The notes beneath the pieces were generated by a model. It was not told the DNA's origin, searched no databases, and saw only the letters and a list, made by a program, of their open reading frames with translations. From contig OY288242.1 in NCBI GenBank assembly GCA_958450325.1, positions 25,426,474-25,490,473 of the forward strand: a DNA stretch of 64,000 nt, read 5' to 3'. The translations under genes were made by a program, and so were the position numbers. This DNA comes from Agrostemma githago (lineage: Eukaryota > Streptophyta > Magnoliopsida > Caryophyllales > Caryophyllaceae). Shown piece by piece: positions 12,077 through 24,518 of the stretch (positions are counted from its first letter, which is position 1; every line of letters begins with the position of its first letter).

Positions 12077-13690
12077 GTGTACGGTGATCAAGAATCAGCC
12101 AGGCAGTGCTACTCTGTAGCCCTGCGCACCCATAAGATAGAACGGAAGGGCAATCGTAAAGCCGACAGTTCCCCCATCAGGGAAGGTGAGATCCCAGCTG
12201 GCCAGCAGACAGCGGGCCACCTTGAACCTGGGGGAGAAAGCATGCTGGTGGAACTGGAGCCAGGCAGGCAAAACCTGATAGGGGCAGACCTGGAAAGTTC
12301 CTACCAAGAAGAATTAATCAAAATCTTGAAAGACAAAAGGGATGTGTTTGCCTACTCGGCAGACGAGATGACAGGGGTAGATCCGGCTCATATTGTTCAC
12401 AAGCTGAACGTGAGTCCGGAGGCACGCCCTGTGAAACAGAAGAAGAGAAATATGTCTGTGGAAAAGGATCAGGCCATCAAGGAGAAAATCGAAAAACTCC
12501 TGAAGGCAGAATTCATAGAAACCTACGACTACCCAGAATGGTTGGCCAACGTGGTAATGGTGAAGAAGTCCTCGGGGGCCTGCAGGATGTGTGTGGATTT
12601 CACCAACCTCAACAAGGCATGCCCCAAGGACTGTTACCTCCTGCCAAGAAGGATGCTACCAGCGGATACACCACACTTATTTTCTTGGATGCCTTTTCAG
12701 GCTATCACCAAGTCTACCTTTGGCAGCCGGACAGGGTATAATGCGCTTTCATCACCAGCGCCGGCACATTCATGTACAAGATGACGCCGTTCGGGCTCAA
12801 AAATGCGGGCACCACCTACCAACGACTGGTCGACAAAGTTTTTGAGAATCAGAAGGGTAGGAACTTGGAGGCCTATGTCGACGATGCAATCGTAAAGAGT
12901 AAAGGGGATGCAGAGCACCTGAAAGACTTACAAGAAACCTTCTCTTCCCTGCGCGCATACCAAATGAAACTAAACCCCAAGAAATGCACTTTCGGTGTCC
13001 GCTCGGGAAAATTTCTGGGTTTCTTGGTCAACGCCAGAGTTATCGACGCGAACCCCAAAAAGGTTCAGGCCGTGTTAGACCTCCCTGAGCCAAGGACGAT
13101 AAAAGATATCCAACGCCTAACAGGCAGAATGGCTGCCCTGGCACGGTTCATCGCCAGATCAGCCGACAAATCAACACCTTTCTTCAAAGTATTAAAAGGA
13201 AACAAACAATTCAAATGGGAGGATGAACAGAAAGAAGCCTTCGAACAGCTGAAGGAGCACTTGAAGAAGCTGCCCACCCTGGCGAGACCAGTGGCATGGG
13301 AGAAGCTCTTCCTTTATATTGCCGTGACAAACTCAACGGTGAGCGCGGTAATTCTAAGGGAGGAAGCAGGCTCCCAGCAGCCAATATATTTTGTAAGCCA
13401 TGCCCTGGGGGCAGCGGAGAAGAATTACCTCTTGGTCGAAAAAGCAGCCTACGCAGTCGTTATTGCAGCCAGGAAGCTTAGGCCTTACTTCGACGCCCAC
13501 CCTGTCGTAGTATTAACTGACCAGCCCCTGGAGAAAGTGTTAGAGAAGTTTGAAAAATCTGGAAGACTGTTAAAATGGGCCATAGAGCTAAGCGGGTTAG
13601 GAATATCATACCATCCCAGGACTGCCATCAAAGCGCAGGCCCTGACACAATTCCTAGCAGAATGCTCTTACTCAGAGGAAGACGACCCAA
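12077..13690 (+). pseudogene. Tat reverse transcriptase and first RNase H
   Basis: Reverse transcriptase blocks appear in order: KLLKAEFIE and WLANVVMVKK, CVDFTNLNKACPKD, LDAFSGYHQVYL, MTPFGLKNAGTTYQRL and the catalytic YVDD at 12874-12885. Thumb and connection follow, then a Ty3-type RNase H (PIYFVSHALGAAEKNYLLVE, near 13380). This enzyme pair copies the element RNA into DNA. The frame slips by one near 12650, inside the PKDCYLLP region, and a TAA at 12739 breaks the block just before MTPFGLKNAG. From 12772 the frame is open to the end of the domain. Confidence 0.9.
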
Positions 13691-14186
13691 CTGCGGAAGA
13701 ATGGACAGTATACACCGACGGATCTTCTACAGCCAATGGCGCAGGGGCAGGGTCGTACTGACTAGCCCAGAAGGAATAGACTTCGAGCATGCACTCAGGT
13801 TTGCCTTCCCTGCGTCAAATAACGAGGCAGAGTATGAGGCCGTATTGGCGGGTATCAATCTGGCCAGGGCCGCAGGGGCAGAAAGACTCGTCCTAGCAAC
13901 AGACTCCCAGCTCATAGCCAACCAGATCAACGGGGAATATGAGGTCAGAGATCAGGCTATGGCTGCACACCTAGAAAAGGTAAAACGAGAACTATCTGGG
14001 CTGAAATCCTATGAAGTCAAGCAAATTCCCCGGTCCCAGAACAATCGGGCGGATGCCCTGTCAAAGCTGGCAAGCTCCAGCCTGCTGGACATACGAAGAT
14101 CAGTTTGGGTGGATGTAGTCCAAGAAAAATCCACTGCACCCTGCCAACAGGTCGGTGTCGTTGGAGAAGCGGAATCTGAAGACTAG
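13691..14186 (+). pseudogene. Second RNase H (archaeal-type) of the Tat element
   Basis: A second RNase H follows the first: WTVYTDGSS (first Asp, near 13700), ASNNEAEYEAVLAGI (Glu), LATDSQLIANQI (Asp) and NNRADALSKLAS (last Asp). This order and sequence type is the extra RNase H that plant Tat elements acquired. A one-base slip near 13750 splits the first Asp motif from the rest, and TAG at 14184 separates it from integrase. The first Asp is therefore in a different frame from the other three. Confidence 0.9.
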
Positions 14187-15419
14187 ATGACCCCAATCAT
14201 CCAATACAAGAAGCACGGGATCCTCCCGCAAGACCCAATACAGAAGAAAAAGATGCCAGCAAAGGCTGCGTGGTTCATATTGATTGACGGGGAGCTTTAT
14301 AAAAAGTCATTCTCCTCCCCCCTGCTCAGGTGCCTAGGGGCAGGGCAGGCCGCAGAAGTATTAGACGACATACACTCAGGAATCTGCGGCCATCACATAG
14401 GAGGAAGGTTGTTGGCACACAAGGCCCTGAGGGCAGGCTACTACTGGCCAACTCTGCTTCCTGATACCAGGGACCTGACCCAGAAATGCAGAAAGTGTCA
14501 ACTCTTCGCCTCCTCAATACATGCCCCTGCCCAAGACTTGAGACCAATCTTGTCCCCCATCCCTTTAGCTCAATGGGGGATGGACATCCTGGGTCCATTC
14601 ACCACAGCGACTGGGGGCAGGAAGTTTCTGATAGTGGGAATTGATTATTTTACCAAGTGGATTGAAGCTGAAGCCGTCCCCAACATAATAGAGCCGGCAG
14701 TTCGGAAAGTAATTTGGAGAAACATCATGACAAGATATGGCCTGCCAAAAGTGTTGGTTTTTGACCATGGAAGGCAATTTGACAATGATCCCCTGAGAGC
14801 TTGGCTGGAAAGCCACGGCATATCTGTCGCCTACTCAGCTGTCTGCCACCCTCAGACCAATGGGCAGGCTGAGGCAGCAAACAAGCAAATACTGAACGGG
14901 TTAAAAAAGATGGTGGACAAACTCAAGGGAAGATGGGCTGACGAGCTGCCAAGCGTACTAAGGTCAATTCGGACCACCAGAAAAGAGTCCACAGGGCAAA
15001 CCCCCTTTGGCCTGGTCTACGAGGCCGAAGCCCTATTACCCATTGAAGCACGAATTCCCACCCTGCGTTCCCAGCAGTATGAAAGGGCAAGCAACGAGGC
15101 CGCGATGGCCGAGGCTCTTGATCTAATAGGAGAAATAAGACAAGAGGCCTGCGTCAGTATTGCCGCCTACCAACAACGAATGAGAAAAGCATACAACAAG
15201 AGGGTGAAAACGAGAAATTTCCAGGTAGGGGACCTGGTCCTGCGGAAAACGCAGGCCGTGGGGAAATCAAGAGAGCATGGAAAATTAAGTGCCAATTGGG
15301 AAGGCCCATATGAGGTAACCCGGATTATGGGACCAGACACCTACAAAATTGCTAACCCTGAAGGCCAGGAGCTGGCCGCCCACTGGAATGCGGATACTCT
15401 GAAAAAATATTATGTCTAG
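14187..15419 (+). CDS. Tat integrase, open frame of 410 codons
   Basis: Integrase inserts the element DNA into the chromosome. The zinc-binding HHCC domain has His63, His69, Cys101 and Cys104. The catalytic core has Asp133 (MDILGPF), Asp193 (VFDHGRQF) and Glu229 (GQAEAANKQ), with the classic 35-residue spacing between the last two. The usual Asn after Asp193 is His here. The C-terminal part (GDLVLRK, GPYEVTRI) is the family DNA-binding domain, and I see no chromodomain. The frame continues that of the second RNase H after the TAG at 14184, so the ATG at 14187 is just the first codon after that stop and not a natural start. Confidence 0.9.
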   Translation: MTPIIQYKKHGILPQDPIQKKKMPAKAAWFILIDGELYKKSFSSPLLRCLGAGQAAEVLDDIHSGICGHHIGGRLLAHKALRAGYYWPTLLPDTRDLTQKCRKCQLFASSIHAPAQDLRPILSPIPLAQWGMDILGPFTTATGGRKFLIVGIDYFTKWIEAEAVPNIIEPAVRKVIWRNIMTRYGLPKVLVFDHGRQFDNDPLRAWLESHGISVAYSAVCHPQTNGQAEAANKQILNGLKKMVDKLKGRWADELPSVLRSIRTTRKESTGQTPFGLVYEAEALLPIEARIPTLRSQQYERASNEAAMAEALDLIGEIRQEACVSIAAYQQRMRKAYNKRVKTRNFQVGDLVLRKTQAVGKSREHGKLSANWEGPYEVTRIMGPDTYKIANPEGQELAAHWNADTLKKYYV

Positions 15420-15678
15420 CACAAAGAAACTAAGAGTTTTTCTTTTTTCAAAAATTGGCAGAGGACGATCAGAATAGAGTGTCAACGGCTCTGACCATGG
15501 ATGTTTTAAGTTTTGCAAGAAATGAAAAAGAATCTTGAATTTATACTCGTTGTCTATTCAAACTTGCATTTAACACACAAACGAGCAGGGGGCAATAGGG
15601 GGAGGCCCCCCTGTTGCTAAAGCCAAGGAAAACAGGCTCCCCAACAAAAATGCAAAGTCCCCCAACATGCCTCTGGGC
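15420..15678 (+). other. Tat region after pol
   Basis: This non-coding stretch is the start of the Tat 3' region. It contains a GC-rich block near 15584-15625 (gcaggggg, gggggaggcccccctg) of the same character as the 120-bp repeats that resume at 26614 beyond the CACTA insertion. Confidence 0.6.
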
Positions 15679-16075
15679 CACTACAAGAATGAATGTTCAT
15701 TCCTACGGACCCAATCCGTAGGAAACATGCCCATTTCCGTTGGAATAAGCATGTTCTTACGGAAAATTCGTAGGAACAATTCCGTCGGTATACTTCGTCG
15801 GAAATAAAAAACTTCCTACGCCATTTTTCGTAGGAAATATCTTTCCTACGGAATGTTCCGTCGGAATGACTGGTGACGAGTATTTGTTGACAAAAAAATC
15901 ATTCCTACGGATATATCGTCGGAAGGGTTCAAACTTCCTACGGAAATTCCGTAGGACAATATCTTTCCGTAGGAGGCAATGATTGGGAAAAAAAATATTA
16001 TTAAATATTTGGAGCTACAGATATCCGTAGGAAACTTTAGGACTTCCGTAGCATAAAACAAATGTCGTCCCTAAT
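15679..16075. repeat. CACTA subterminal repeats, left end
   Basis: More than a dozen copies of ttcctacgg, ccgtaggaa or close variants occur in both orientations, several as back-to-back palindromes (for example near 15933-15955). In En/Spm, TNPA binds such subterminal repeats to bring the ends together. The same words occur at the right end (26421-26613). Confidence 0.85.
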
Positions 16076-16242
16076 ATACCAAAATCATATAAACATCACC
16101 GACATACGTTAACACTCCACCGCAAAGCGGGAGGCCAAAATTCTACAAAACAAAGGTGTGATACGAAAACTCAATTCAAATTTGTAAATAATCTCAAATA
16201 TCACATTACAATAAAACAAAAAATTATCCCATTCCAAAACTT

Positions 16243-17662
16243 CTAGTTATCGAAAACCTTCATTAGAGTGTCTAGTTGTTCTTGCATCTTCAGGATTGTT
16301 TCATTCATTCTTTTATTCTCCTCTAACATCTTAGCATTCTCCTCTCGCACCTTAGCATTATCCTCTAGCATCTTAGCATTATTTACTTGAACCCTACTTA
16401 GCAACCCAACACCAACATAAGAATTGGAGGTGATATCTATAGGCGAAGATGTATATGATGGCGCCTTCTTGAAATAATAATCAACAGCACTGCCTATGCC
16501 ATACAATCGTCCCTTTTGAAATCCACCCACAACTTGAATGAAAAGTTCATCCTCATCAAATTCACCACCTTCCACAATCGCTTGTGCTTTTCGAGACTCA
16601 AATATTTTCTGAAAAAAACATGATATAAAGAATTGTAAATAAACTTCAAAACTAAACAATCACATGTTATGCTTATATTTCCTTCTCACCTTTATTTCTT
16701 CTGCCTTCTTATCCGTAATCTTCCCATTGTGGGAATGAGCACGAATGAATAAATCGAAAGCCGTAGGTATTTTCCCTTCTTCATCATCTCTAATCTGGAA
16801 ATTAAATTTCAAACATTATTGAAATTTTTGAACATGAATATTTTTTATATTTTTGAACATAAAAAAAAAGGCTATAGAATATTGATTTACCATTCGCTCG
16901 GCCAACTCAACGCTAGAAATAGAACCCATGTTATGAGTTCCTGGAATTTTACCATCGACAGCATATTTTGCTCGGTTGGCTTTTGCGCTATTAGACATCT
17001 TTTTAAACGCAGAACTATTTCTATATGCTTTTAGTTGGTTAAAAGAGGTCGCCGGCATCCAATCAGGCTTATCACCATTAGTGTCGATGTGGTAAAGTAT
17101 GTCCCTAAGGCGCTCTTTGACTTTTGCAAAAAAAGCCTTCTTAACATCAACCTCGGGATCAGACACAAACGTAACCTCACCCTGGATCGACAATAACCAT
17201 GAAAAGTGTTGTATATTATTAATATGGATAACCTGTTACTAAAATAAATCATTATTTTTTAGTTGATTTAGCACCTGAAAGTGATTCCACCATTTCTCCC
17301 GAACTTCTGCAGGAGTCTTTTTCCAAGTTGGGCAAAAAACAGTGAAGTTAGACCTTATTGCATTTGCGACCAACGATGATACATCTGGATGACCAAACCT
17401 GTTAATAAAGCATAAAATGGACATTAAAATCATCCGTGAATATATAAAGAAACATAGATATTGAAGAACATTTCAAATACATTTACCATACGCTGTCTTC
17501 TGTAGATAAAACAATTTTGCCATCATGGGTCCTCGGAGCTAGGATCTTCTTAAGCTTTTTCATTCCAGAATTGTTTTGACTTCCCAACATACCATCCTCA
17601 TTTTGAGCACTTGATTCAACACTCGGCGTGCTCAACATAACTCTCTTTCGACCCCTTGCCAT
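16243..17662 (-). CDS. CACTA TNPA-like protein (Ptta/En/Spm family), five exons
   Basis: I infer exons at 17662-17487, 17398-17275, 17232-16891, 16794-16690 and 16608-16243; the introns have GT...AG ends. Visible motifs are TPAEVREKWWNHFQ in exon 2, NRAKYAVDGKIPGTHN in exon 3 and the ending KITDKKAEEIK in exon 4. All are typical of the plant transposase family often called Transposase_24 or Ptta/En/Spm. Exon 5 ends in a coiled coil with heptad-like AKMLEDN / AKVREEN / AKMLEEN units, which fits dimerisation. The protein would bind the subterminal repeats. The start is the ATG at 17662 (MARGRKRV), because the frame upstream has only TTG. No internal stop is seen if the splice model is right. 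Confidence 0.72.
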
Positions 17663-17841
17663 AACTAATGACAAAACTCTTTCAAGAAATGATATTAGAT
17701 TAACGTAATTGTTTGAGTTTTAATAGAACATTTTCTAGAAGATAACAACGTAGGCTATAATTTATATAAACTACACCAAAGTGTAAAGTTACTACACAAA
17801 TGTGTAAATTTTTAAGAAAAACTAATATGCAAATATGAAAT

Positions 17842-20800
17842 CTAATCTAAGTAGTCAACTTCATCGATATCTCCATCTTCATCGGTGTCATTCGCATCAT
17901 CGTCGTCGTCGTCATCATCATCATCATCATCATCATCATCACCATCTTCTTCTTCTTCATCATCTCCTTCTTCTTCTTCATCCTCCTCCTCCTCAGTTTC
18001 ATTAGCTTCTTCTACTTCTTCCTCTTGCTCTTCCTCTTCCTCCTCCTCTCCAGATTGACCATATTCTAATTCATCTACTTCAACCACTGACAAATTTGGA
18101 TGCTGTGTGACTGACTCTTCTTGAAAAACAATTAAGTCAACCGGAGCATCAATTTGTTTTCTAGCCTTGGTCTTAAACACGGCCCACCATTGACTTTCAT
18201 TATTTTTTTTAAGCTTGGATATGATGTGTAATACACTTGTTCGGCTTGATGAGCCAAGATAAATGGATCATACTTTTGAAGTTTCTTAGAATGATTAACT
18301 TCTACAAGTCTATATTTTTCATGCACATTCATACCCCTCGCAGAATTATCCATCCACTCACATTTGAACAAGACAGTCTTATAAATCTCCTGATTTCCAG
18401 GATAGCTTAGCTCAATGACCTCTTGTAAGATTCCATAATAGTCAGTGTCTTCAACAGAACTAACACATACCCCATAGTTCAAAGAAGCTTTATGTTTTCC
18501 ATAATCGAATGTGTGAAAGTTAAACCCATTAACCGAATAACGTGTCCATGTTTTAACTTGTTTAGATGGACCCATTGCTAAAGCTCGTAGCAAATCATTG
18601 TCAATATCTAAAGCAATCACCTATAGTGAACGAAAGTATATAAGAAAATGCTTGTGTAAGCATTAGAAATTTATTAATAAATGAATATTTAGGTTTCTCG
18701 CTTACTTGATCTTTAAACCACACTGGCCATTCTACATCAAATTTACTCCAAACATCATTCGTGGAGAGTTGGGGATGTTGCTCAAGTATAAATTTCTCAA
18801 ATTTTCTGAAATTTATGAACATGTAAAATGTATTAGGATAAACTAAAATGATTTTTGTTTATTGCATGTGAAATTATTATTGAGATAAATTAGTAACTTA
18901 CTCTTCAAAATTTTTCAATACATCGCAATTTGATAGGACGTAAATGTGAGCACGTTCATACTCACAATCATCCAAGTATCTTCTGCCACCTTTTGAAGTA
19001 GGTTTACCCTTTATTTGTTGTTGGAAAAGCTCGGGTAATATTGAATCAGTTTGTTCTTTCAAGGCAATATCGAGATCTTTTGTTTTTGTGTCTACATGCT
19101 CTTCGAAATAGAGAGAACAGAAATTTGATATCTCTTCTGTTAAATAAGCGTTGCATATAGAACCTTCAACCCGAGCTTTGTTACCAATTTTACGCTTCAA
19201 GTGATTTAGGAACCTAAAAAATTAATAAAATATAATAAAATTGTATTGTAATAAATATAATTTTTTTAAAAACAAATTTGCATTGACAATTTACCTCTCA
19301 AAAGGGTACATCCATCGATATTGGACCGGTCCACCCACTTTTGCTTCATATGGTAAGTGAATTGGCAGATGTTCCATTGAGTTGAAAAAAGACGGGGGGA
19401 AAATCATTTCTAATTTGCATATTATCTCCGCAATATTGTTCTCGAGAATATAAATATCATTTGATTTGATAGTTGAAGCACACAAATCTCTGAAGAACTG
19501 ACTAATCTCAGTTATTGCATTCCACACATTTGTCGGGAGAAAACACTTGAGAGAAACAGGTAGTAAACGCTCCATAAACACATGACAATCATGACTTTTC
19601 ATTCCATGAAGCTTAAATTCTTTTAGATCCACACACCTACTCAAATTTGATGTGTACCCATCTGGAAACTTCAAATTAGACACCCACTCACATAATTCCT
19701 TTCTTTGAGATCTCTCTAGTGTGAATGGAGCTTTCGGCATGTCGCCACTTTTACGGATATGCAATTTAGGACGGTGACAAAAACGACGCATGTCTTTCCG
19801 AGAGTTTATTGTGTCAGTTGTTTTTGTTTTCACATCCATCACTGTATTAATCAGCATCTCAAAGAAATTCTTCTCAATGTGCATAACATCAAGATTGTGT
19901 CTAACTAGTAATGATTTCCAATAAGGAAGTTCCCAAAATACACTTTGCTTCAACCATCCATTTTTCAACTTTTTTAATTCCTTAAACTCTTCGACGGTAC
20001 CATTGATTACCGTTGGAAAGGTTGAAACCCGCTCCCACATTTCTTCCCCCGATAATCTTGGAGGGGCGTGATCATTTTCTAAGGTATCCTTCAAGAAAGC
20101 GTTTCTATTTTTCCTAAAAGGGTGATCAATGGGTAGAAATTGTCTATGACAGTCAAACCAACACACTTTTTCCCACATGGGAGATGAAATGATTTAGTTT
20201 TCTCCATGCAGTAAGGACATGCATTATGGCCGGCAGTGGACCAACCAGATAGCATACCATAAGCTGGAAAATCATTAATTGTCCAAATAAGAGATGCTCT
20301 TAGCAGAAAATTTTGCTTCTTAGAGATATCGTACGTAAGTACGCCTGTCTCCCACAATTGTTTCAACTCGTCAACCAACGGTTGCAAGTATACATCCATG
20401 TTTTTTTTTGGATTGTTGGGACCAGGAACAATTAATGATAGGAAAATAAATTGCTTTTTCATGCACAACCCAGGTGGTAGGTTATACGGTGTCAACATTA
20501 CTGGCCAACACGAGTACGACTTCCCGAATTGGCCGAAAGGTGCGAAACCATCGGTGCAAAGACCAAGTCGAACATTACGAGGCTCAATAGCAAATTCTGG
20601 ATAAGTTGAATCAAAATGCTTCCAAGCTTCACCATCACTAGGATGGGCCATTGTTCCACTAACACGAGGATTCTCCTTATGCCATCTCATTTCCCCTGCG
20701 ATATGTTTGGTTGCATATAGCCTTTGCAATCGTGGTGTAATGGGCAAATAAGTTAAGACTTTATGTGGCACCCGCTTTCGTTTCGAAGTTTGTTTATACC

Positions 20801-21521
20801 TATCTAAGTGACATTTCTTGCATTTCTCTAAAAGTGCATCTTCTTTCCAAAAAAGCATACATCCTTCTGGACATGCGTCAATTTTATGATGAGGAAGTTC
20901 TAAACCTTTAAGAATTTTTCTAGTGTTATAAAAAGTTCTTGTCATCAAATTGTCCTCTGGGATAACATCCTCAATCAAAGATGCAACCCCATCCGTACAT
21001 CTATGAACTAAATTGTACTCGCACTTCAAATTTATCACCCTTGCAGCTACTTCTAGTAACGAGACTTTGCTACCCTCATATAATGGTTTTGATGCTGCGT
21101 TTATCATGTCAAACAATGATCTCGTCTGTGGGTTCGGGGATTCTTCCTCATCGATAAGAGGTTCCTCCAATGTGTCAAATACATTAGAACCCAACGCATC
21201 GATAACCATTTCCTTGTAAGTGTTATTCAGTAATGCACTAGATTCTCCTTGATTAGGGACATATTGTTCACCATGACAAATCCAGTCATAGTAATGAGGA
21301 CAAAACCCCTTGCTAATAAGATGAGATTTCACCTCAAATTCATTTAAATATTTCATATTCTTGCACTTAACACATGGACATCGAATTTTTTTTTCCACTA
21401 GAAAACTCTCCTGAAGTTTAGCATATTCAAGGAATTTAGCAACCCCATTTATAAACTCAATCCTAGGTCTTTTTTTGTCATCCACCCTCTCATACATCCA
21501 TTTTCGTTCTAATCTCTTCAT
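17842..21521 (-). pseudogene. CACTA TNPD-type transposase, two frameshifts
   Basis: TNPD is the catalytic transposase. From the N-terminus I see the transposase-associated Cys region (CPCVKCKN), the TNP2/Transposase_21 block (PSDGEAWKHFD, LVPGPNNPKKNMDVYL), the DUF4218-type block (LPIHLPYEAKVGGPVQYRWM) and the DUF4216-type block (VHEKYRLVEVNH, FILAHQAEQVYY), ending in a very acidic tail with a run of 15 Asp. Inferred exons are 21521-19291 or a few bases less, 19213-18902, 18805-18706 and 18620-17842, with GT...AG introns. The frame breaks at about 20165, before VCWFDCHR, and in a run of A (18203-18210, minus). Both are single-base events, so the protein is broken unless they are sequence errors. 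Confidence 0.85.
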
Positions 21522-21599
21522 TTCAAATCTATGTAAATTTATAAGAATAAGCAATATTTAGTAATACTATCATGCTTGAGAATTGTAAAAACAAATAGT

Positions 21600-22436
21600 A
21601 AACATATGTACATTTTATTGAATAAATACTACGGAGTAGTACGTAAATATAATACGGTTTTACCATTGTATTAGTATTGGTGTTATTATTATTATTATTT
21701 GCAATTAGTATTAGTATTATTAGTACACAAATTATTGTTGTTGACTTGTTGTTATTATTAGCAGTGTTGTTGTTGTTGTTGTAACTACAATTATTATTTT
21801 TAATTTCTTTTTTAAAAAAAAATTATAAAAAGAGAGAATTATAATTACTATAATTAAGCCAAGATACACAAAATGATTTTTTTTTAAAAAGGGAGAATTA
21901 TAATTGTTATAATTATCCTATACTGGATAGTTATAATTATCAGTACAAACACGTTTAGTTCAGTTCTGATGCTTTATTATTATTTTTGTTGTTGTTATTG
22001 TTGTTGTTGTTACTATTATTATTTTAAAAATTTTTAAAAATTTTTTTATAAAAAGGGAGAAATATTATTATTATCATTCAGCCAAGATACAAAAAATGCA
22101 GTTTATTATTATTGTTGTTGTTGTTGTTATATTCATTTAAGTTAAGGTAAGTTAATTTCTATTCGGTTCGCTTCAGTTCGGACTCATTTAGTTCAGTTCA
22201 ATTTAGACACTTTCAGTCAGTTTTAGTACAAAATAATAGGGGTCTTACAATATTATTACCTCAGTCCGTTCACAAGAGACTAGCTGCTATTATTATTATT
22301 ACTATTATTGTTATCATTATTATTATTATTATTGTTATTATTATTATTATTATAACTATTATTATTACTATTATTATTATCATTTTATTATTATCATTAT
22401 TTATTATTATTATTATCATATTTTTTTATTATTGTT

Positions 22437-22487
<51 letters not shown>

Positions 22488-22520
22488 ATTATTATTATTA
22501 TTTATTATTATTATTATCGG
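21600..22520. repeat. AT-rich trinucleotide repeats inside the CACTA element
   Basis: Runs of ATT/TTA and GTT alternate across the region. The longest is a run of about sixteen GTT units near 22438-22487. It lies just upstream of the TNPD start and has no coding potential. Words of the type gggagaattataattat recur near 21830 and 21890. Confidence 0.8.
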
Positions 22521-22909
22521 TATTCTTAATATTAAAATTAGTAGACTAGTTGCACTAGTGTTAGTATTATTTAGGAAATTTAAGTGGTGATCTAAATTTA
22601 TACCATGAGATGAAGTGAACTACAACAGCAGCAATAGGCAATAAATCTTAATTTCATAGTGACGCAATCAAATTAAAAGAGATTTAGACAATAATAAGGA
22701 ATTAAACGTACCTTATTGAGTGATGTATAAACGAAACAACAATTACCGAGCCCCTAACTTCAGTATTTGAACAAGGTAACCCAACAATTCTTTTATGTGA
22801 ATCGATAAGCAGTAACTGGAGCCGATTGCCTGGAGAAGATGAAGATAATTAGGAATAAGTAGGGTATGAAAGTTGGAGGAACCTAAAAGAACAAAGACCC
22901 AATACGAGC
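22521..22909. other. Non-coding CACTA interior
   Basis: No recognisable gene is present. It may hold the untranslated leader and promoter of the minus-strand TNPD gene, but no convincing TATA box could be singled out. Confidence 0.35.
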
Positions 22910-23960
22910 AAAACAAACAAGTGGACAGCAGCAGCCACGCAATGAACATGAACAGCAGCAGTAAACAATCGTAAACAGAGGAAATTAAAGGAGAAAGAAG
23001 ACAGAAACAACAACAAGTGGACAAGCAACAACAAGAACGACAGCAGCAGCGGCGAGACATTAACGAAACATGTTGTGGCAGCAAAACGGGAAGTAATTCA
23101 CGAAATAAGAAAACAACAACAGTAGCAGCAATAGAAAACGCGAATAGGATCCATGTCGAGTAGGCAGCAGCAGTAATTCACGAAACAGTAAATTTCAATC
23201 GGACTTTGAACAGGCTGCAGCAACAATTTGATACACATGATGCTAATGTTGATGCTACTAACTTTACCGTCACTACTAATGTTACTGCAACTGTCAGGAG
23301 AGAAAAATATGTGCAGGAAATTCATTGCATTCCTGCTACAGTCACACACGGACATTGTCTAGAAGAAGTACAGGACAGCTCACCAAAGGACAGCTCACCG
23401 AAATTCAGTACACCAAGGATTTAGCAGTAATTCACGAAAGGACTGCTGCATTTCATGCTGTAAACGAGGCGGCAGTACACCAAGGATTTAGCAGTAATTT
23501 AGCTCCATATCACAATTCACGACACACAGTTCACGAGAACTTTAAACAGGCGGCAGCAGGAATTCCGAAACACAGTGAACCAGAACTTTGAACAGGTTTA
23601 AGCAGCAATTCACGAAACACAGTTGACGAGAACTTTAAACAGGCAGCAGCAGTAATTCACGGAGACACAACAATTTCAGTCGTAACTCACTAAATTACTA
23701 TTTCTTTTGTTAATCGGATTATTCATAATTTCAATGAGTTAAGTCAATCGGGTATATCATATTAATCAATCAGCAAACTGAACAGATTGTTAAACAGATT
23801 TCGCAGCAGGAAAAAAAATTGAATGTGAATAGACTTCACGTATATGCAGCAAACTGAACAGGATTCGAAAATAAATTGAAAGTGAACCAGATTAATCATA
23901 CATGATTCAAAAACGTGATATTTAGATCATATATGCAGACTTCACAGCAGCAACAATTTC
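22910..23960. repeat. Degenerate cag-rich minisatellite in the CACTA interior
   Basis: The words gcagcagtaattcacgaaac, acgagaactttaaacaggc and accaaggatttagcagtaat recur many times in changing order between about 23160 and 23680, with looser cag-rich copies on both sides. The short frames across it, on both strands, come from the repeat and show no domain. Confidence 0.7.
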
Positions 23961-24518
23961 ACAGAAAATTTAAACAAAAGTGCAATTAAAAAAAATTGGC
24001 TCGAAAACATAACTTACAGTTGGACAAGATGAACAATTGGTGAATTGAATACTAAGACAATTAGGGATATAGGGCTTCATATATAATGAATAAATCAGGA
24101 GAGTTTAGGAAAGAATTAGAGGGAGAGAAGATTGGTTTATGCGTGAATTAGGAAAAATTTGGGGAATGGCGGTGTGCAGTAGTCCATGAAATTATTTTGC
24201 CGCTCAATTGGTCTGTGTGTTGAATTAGGAGTGCTAAATATTATTTACCCTTAGTAGTTAGTATTATGAATGTGGTAAATAATATTTTATACTCCGTATT
24301 AATTACGATTTACGCGATGACATGACTCCGTATTAGTGTTAAAGATGGCAGTCGTACGGGGCGGATCGGGTTCGAGTATTTAATAATAATTAGGACTTAT
24401 GAAATACGAGTATTAATAGATACTCTCGCCGTCTCACTCAATTCTTAAAATTTGATCAGAATAATCCTCATAAATAATACGCGTATAAAAGGTAAATAAA
24501 TGAATGTGAAAAACCGGT
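23961..24518. other. AT-rich non-coding CACTA interior
   Basis: No gene is visible. TACTCCGTA-type words lie near 24291 and 24325. Confidence 0.35.

Noticed and set aside
17900..17945. Trinucleotide tract (tcatcatcatc) considered as a simple microsatellite
   Set aside because: It is in frame inside the TNPD acidic C-terminal tail and encodes the Asp run, so it is annotated as part of that gene.
22743..23084. Minus-strand frame rich in Cys and Leu that looks like a membrane protein
   Set aside because: It is the reverse reading of a cag/aac-rich minisatellite inside the CACTA element and has no known domain.
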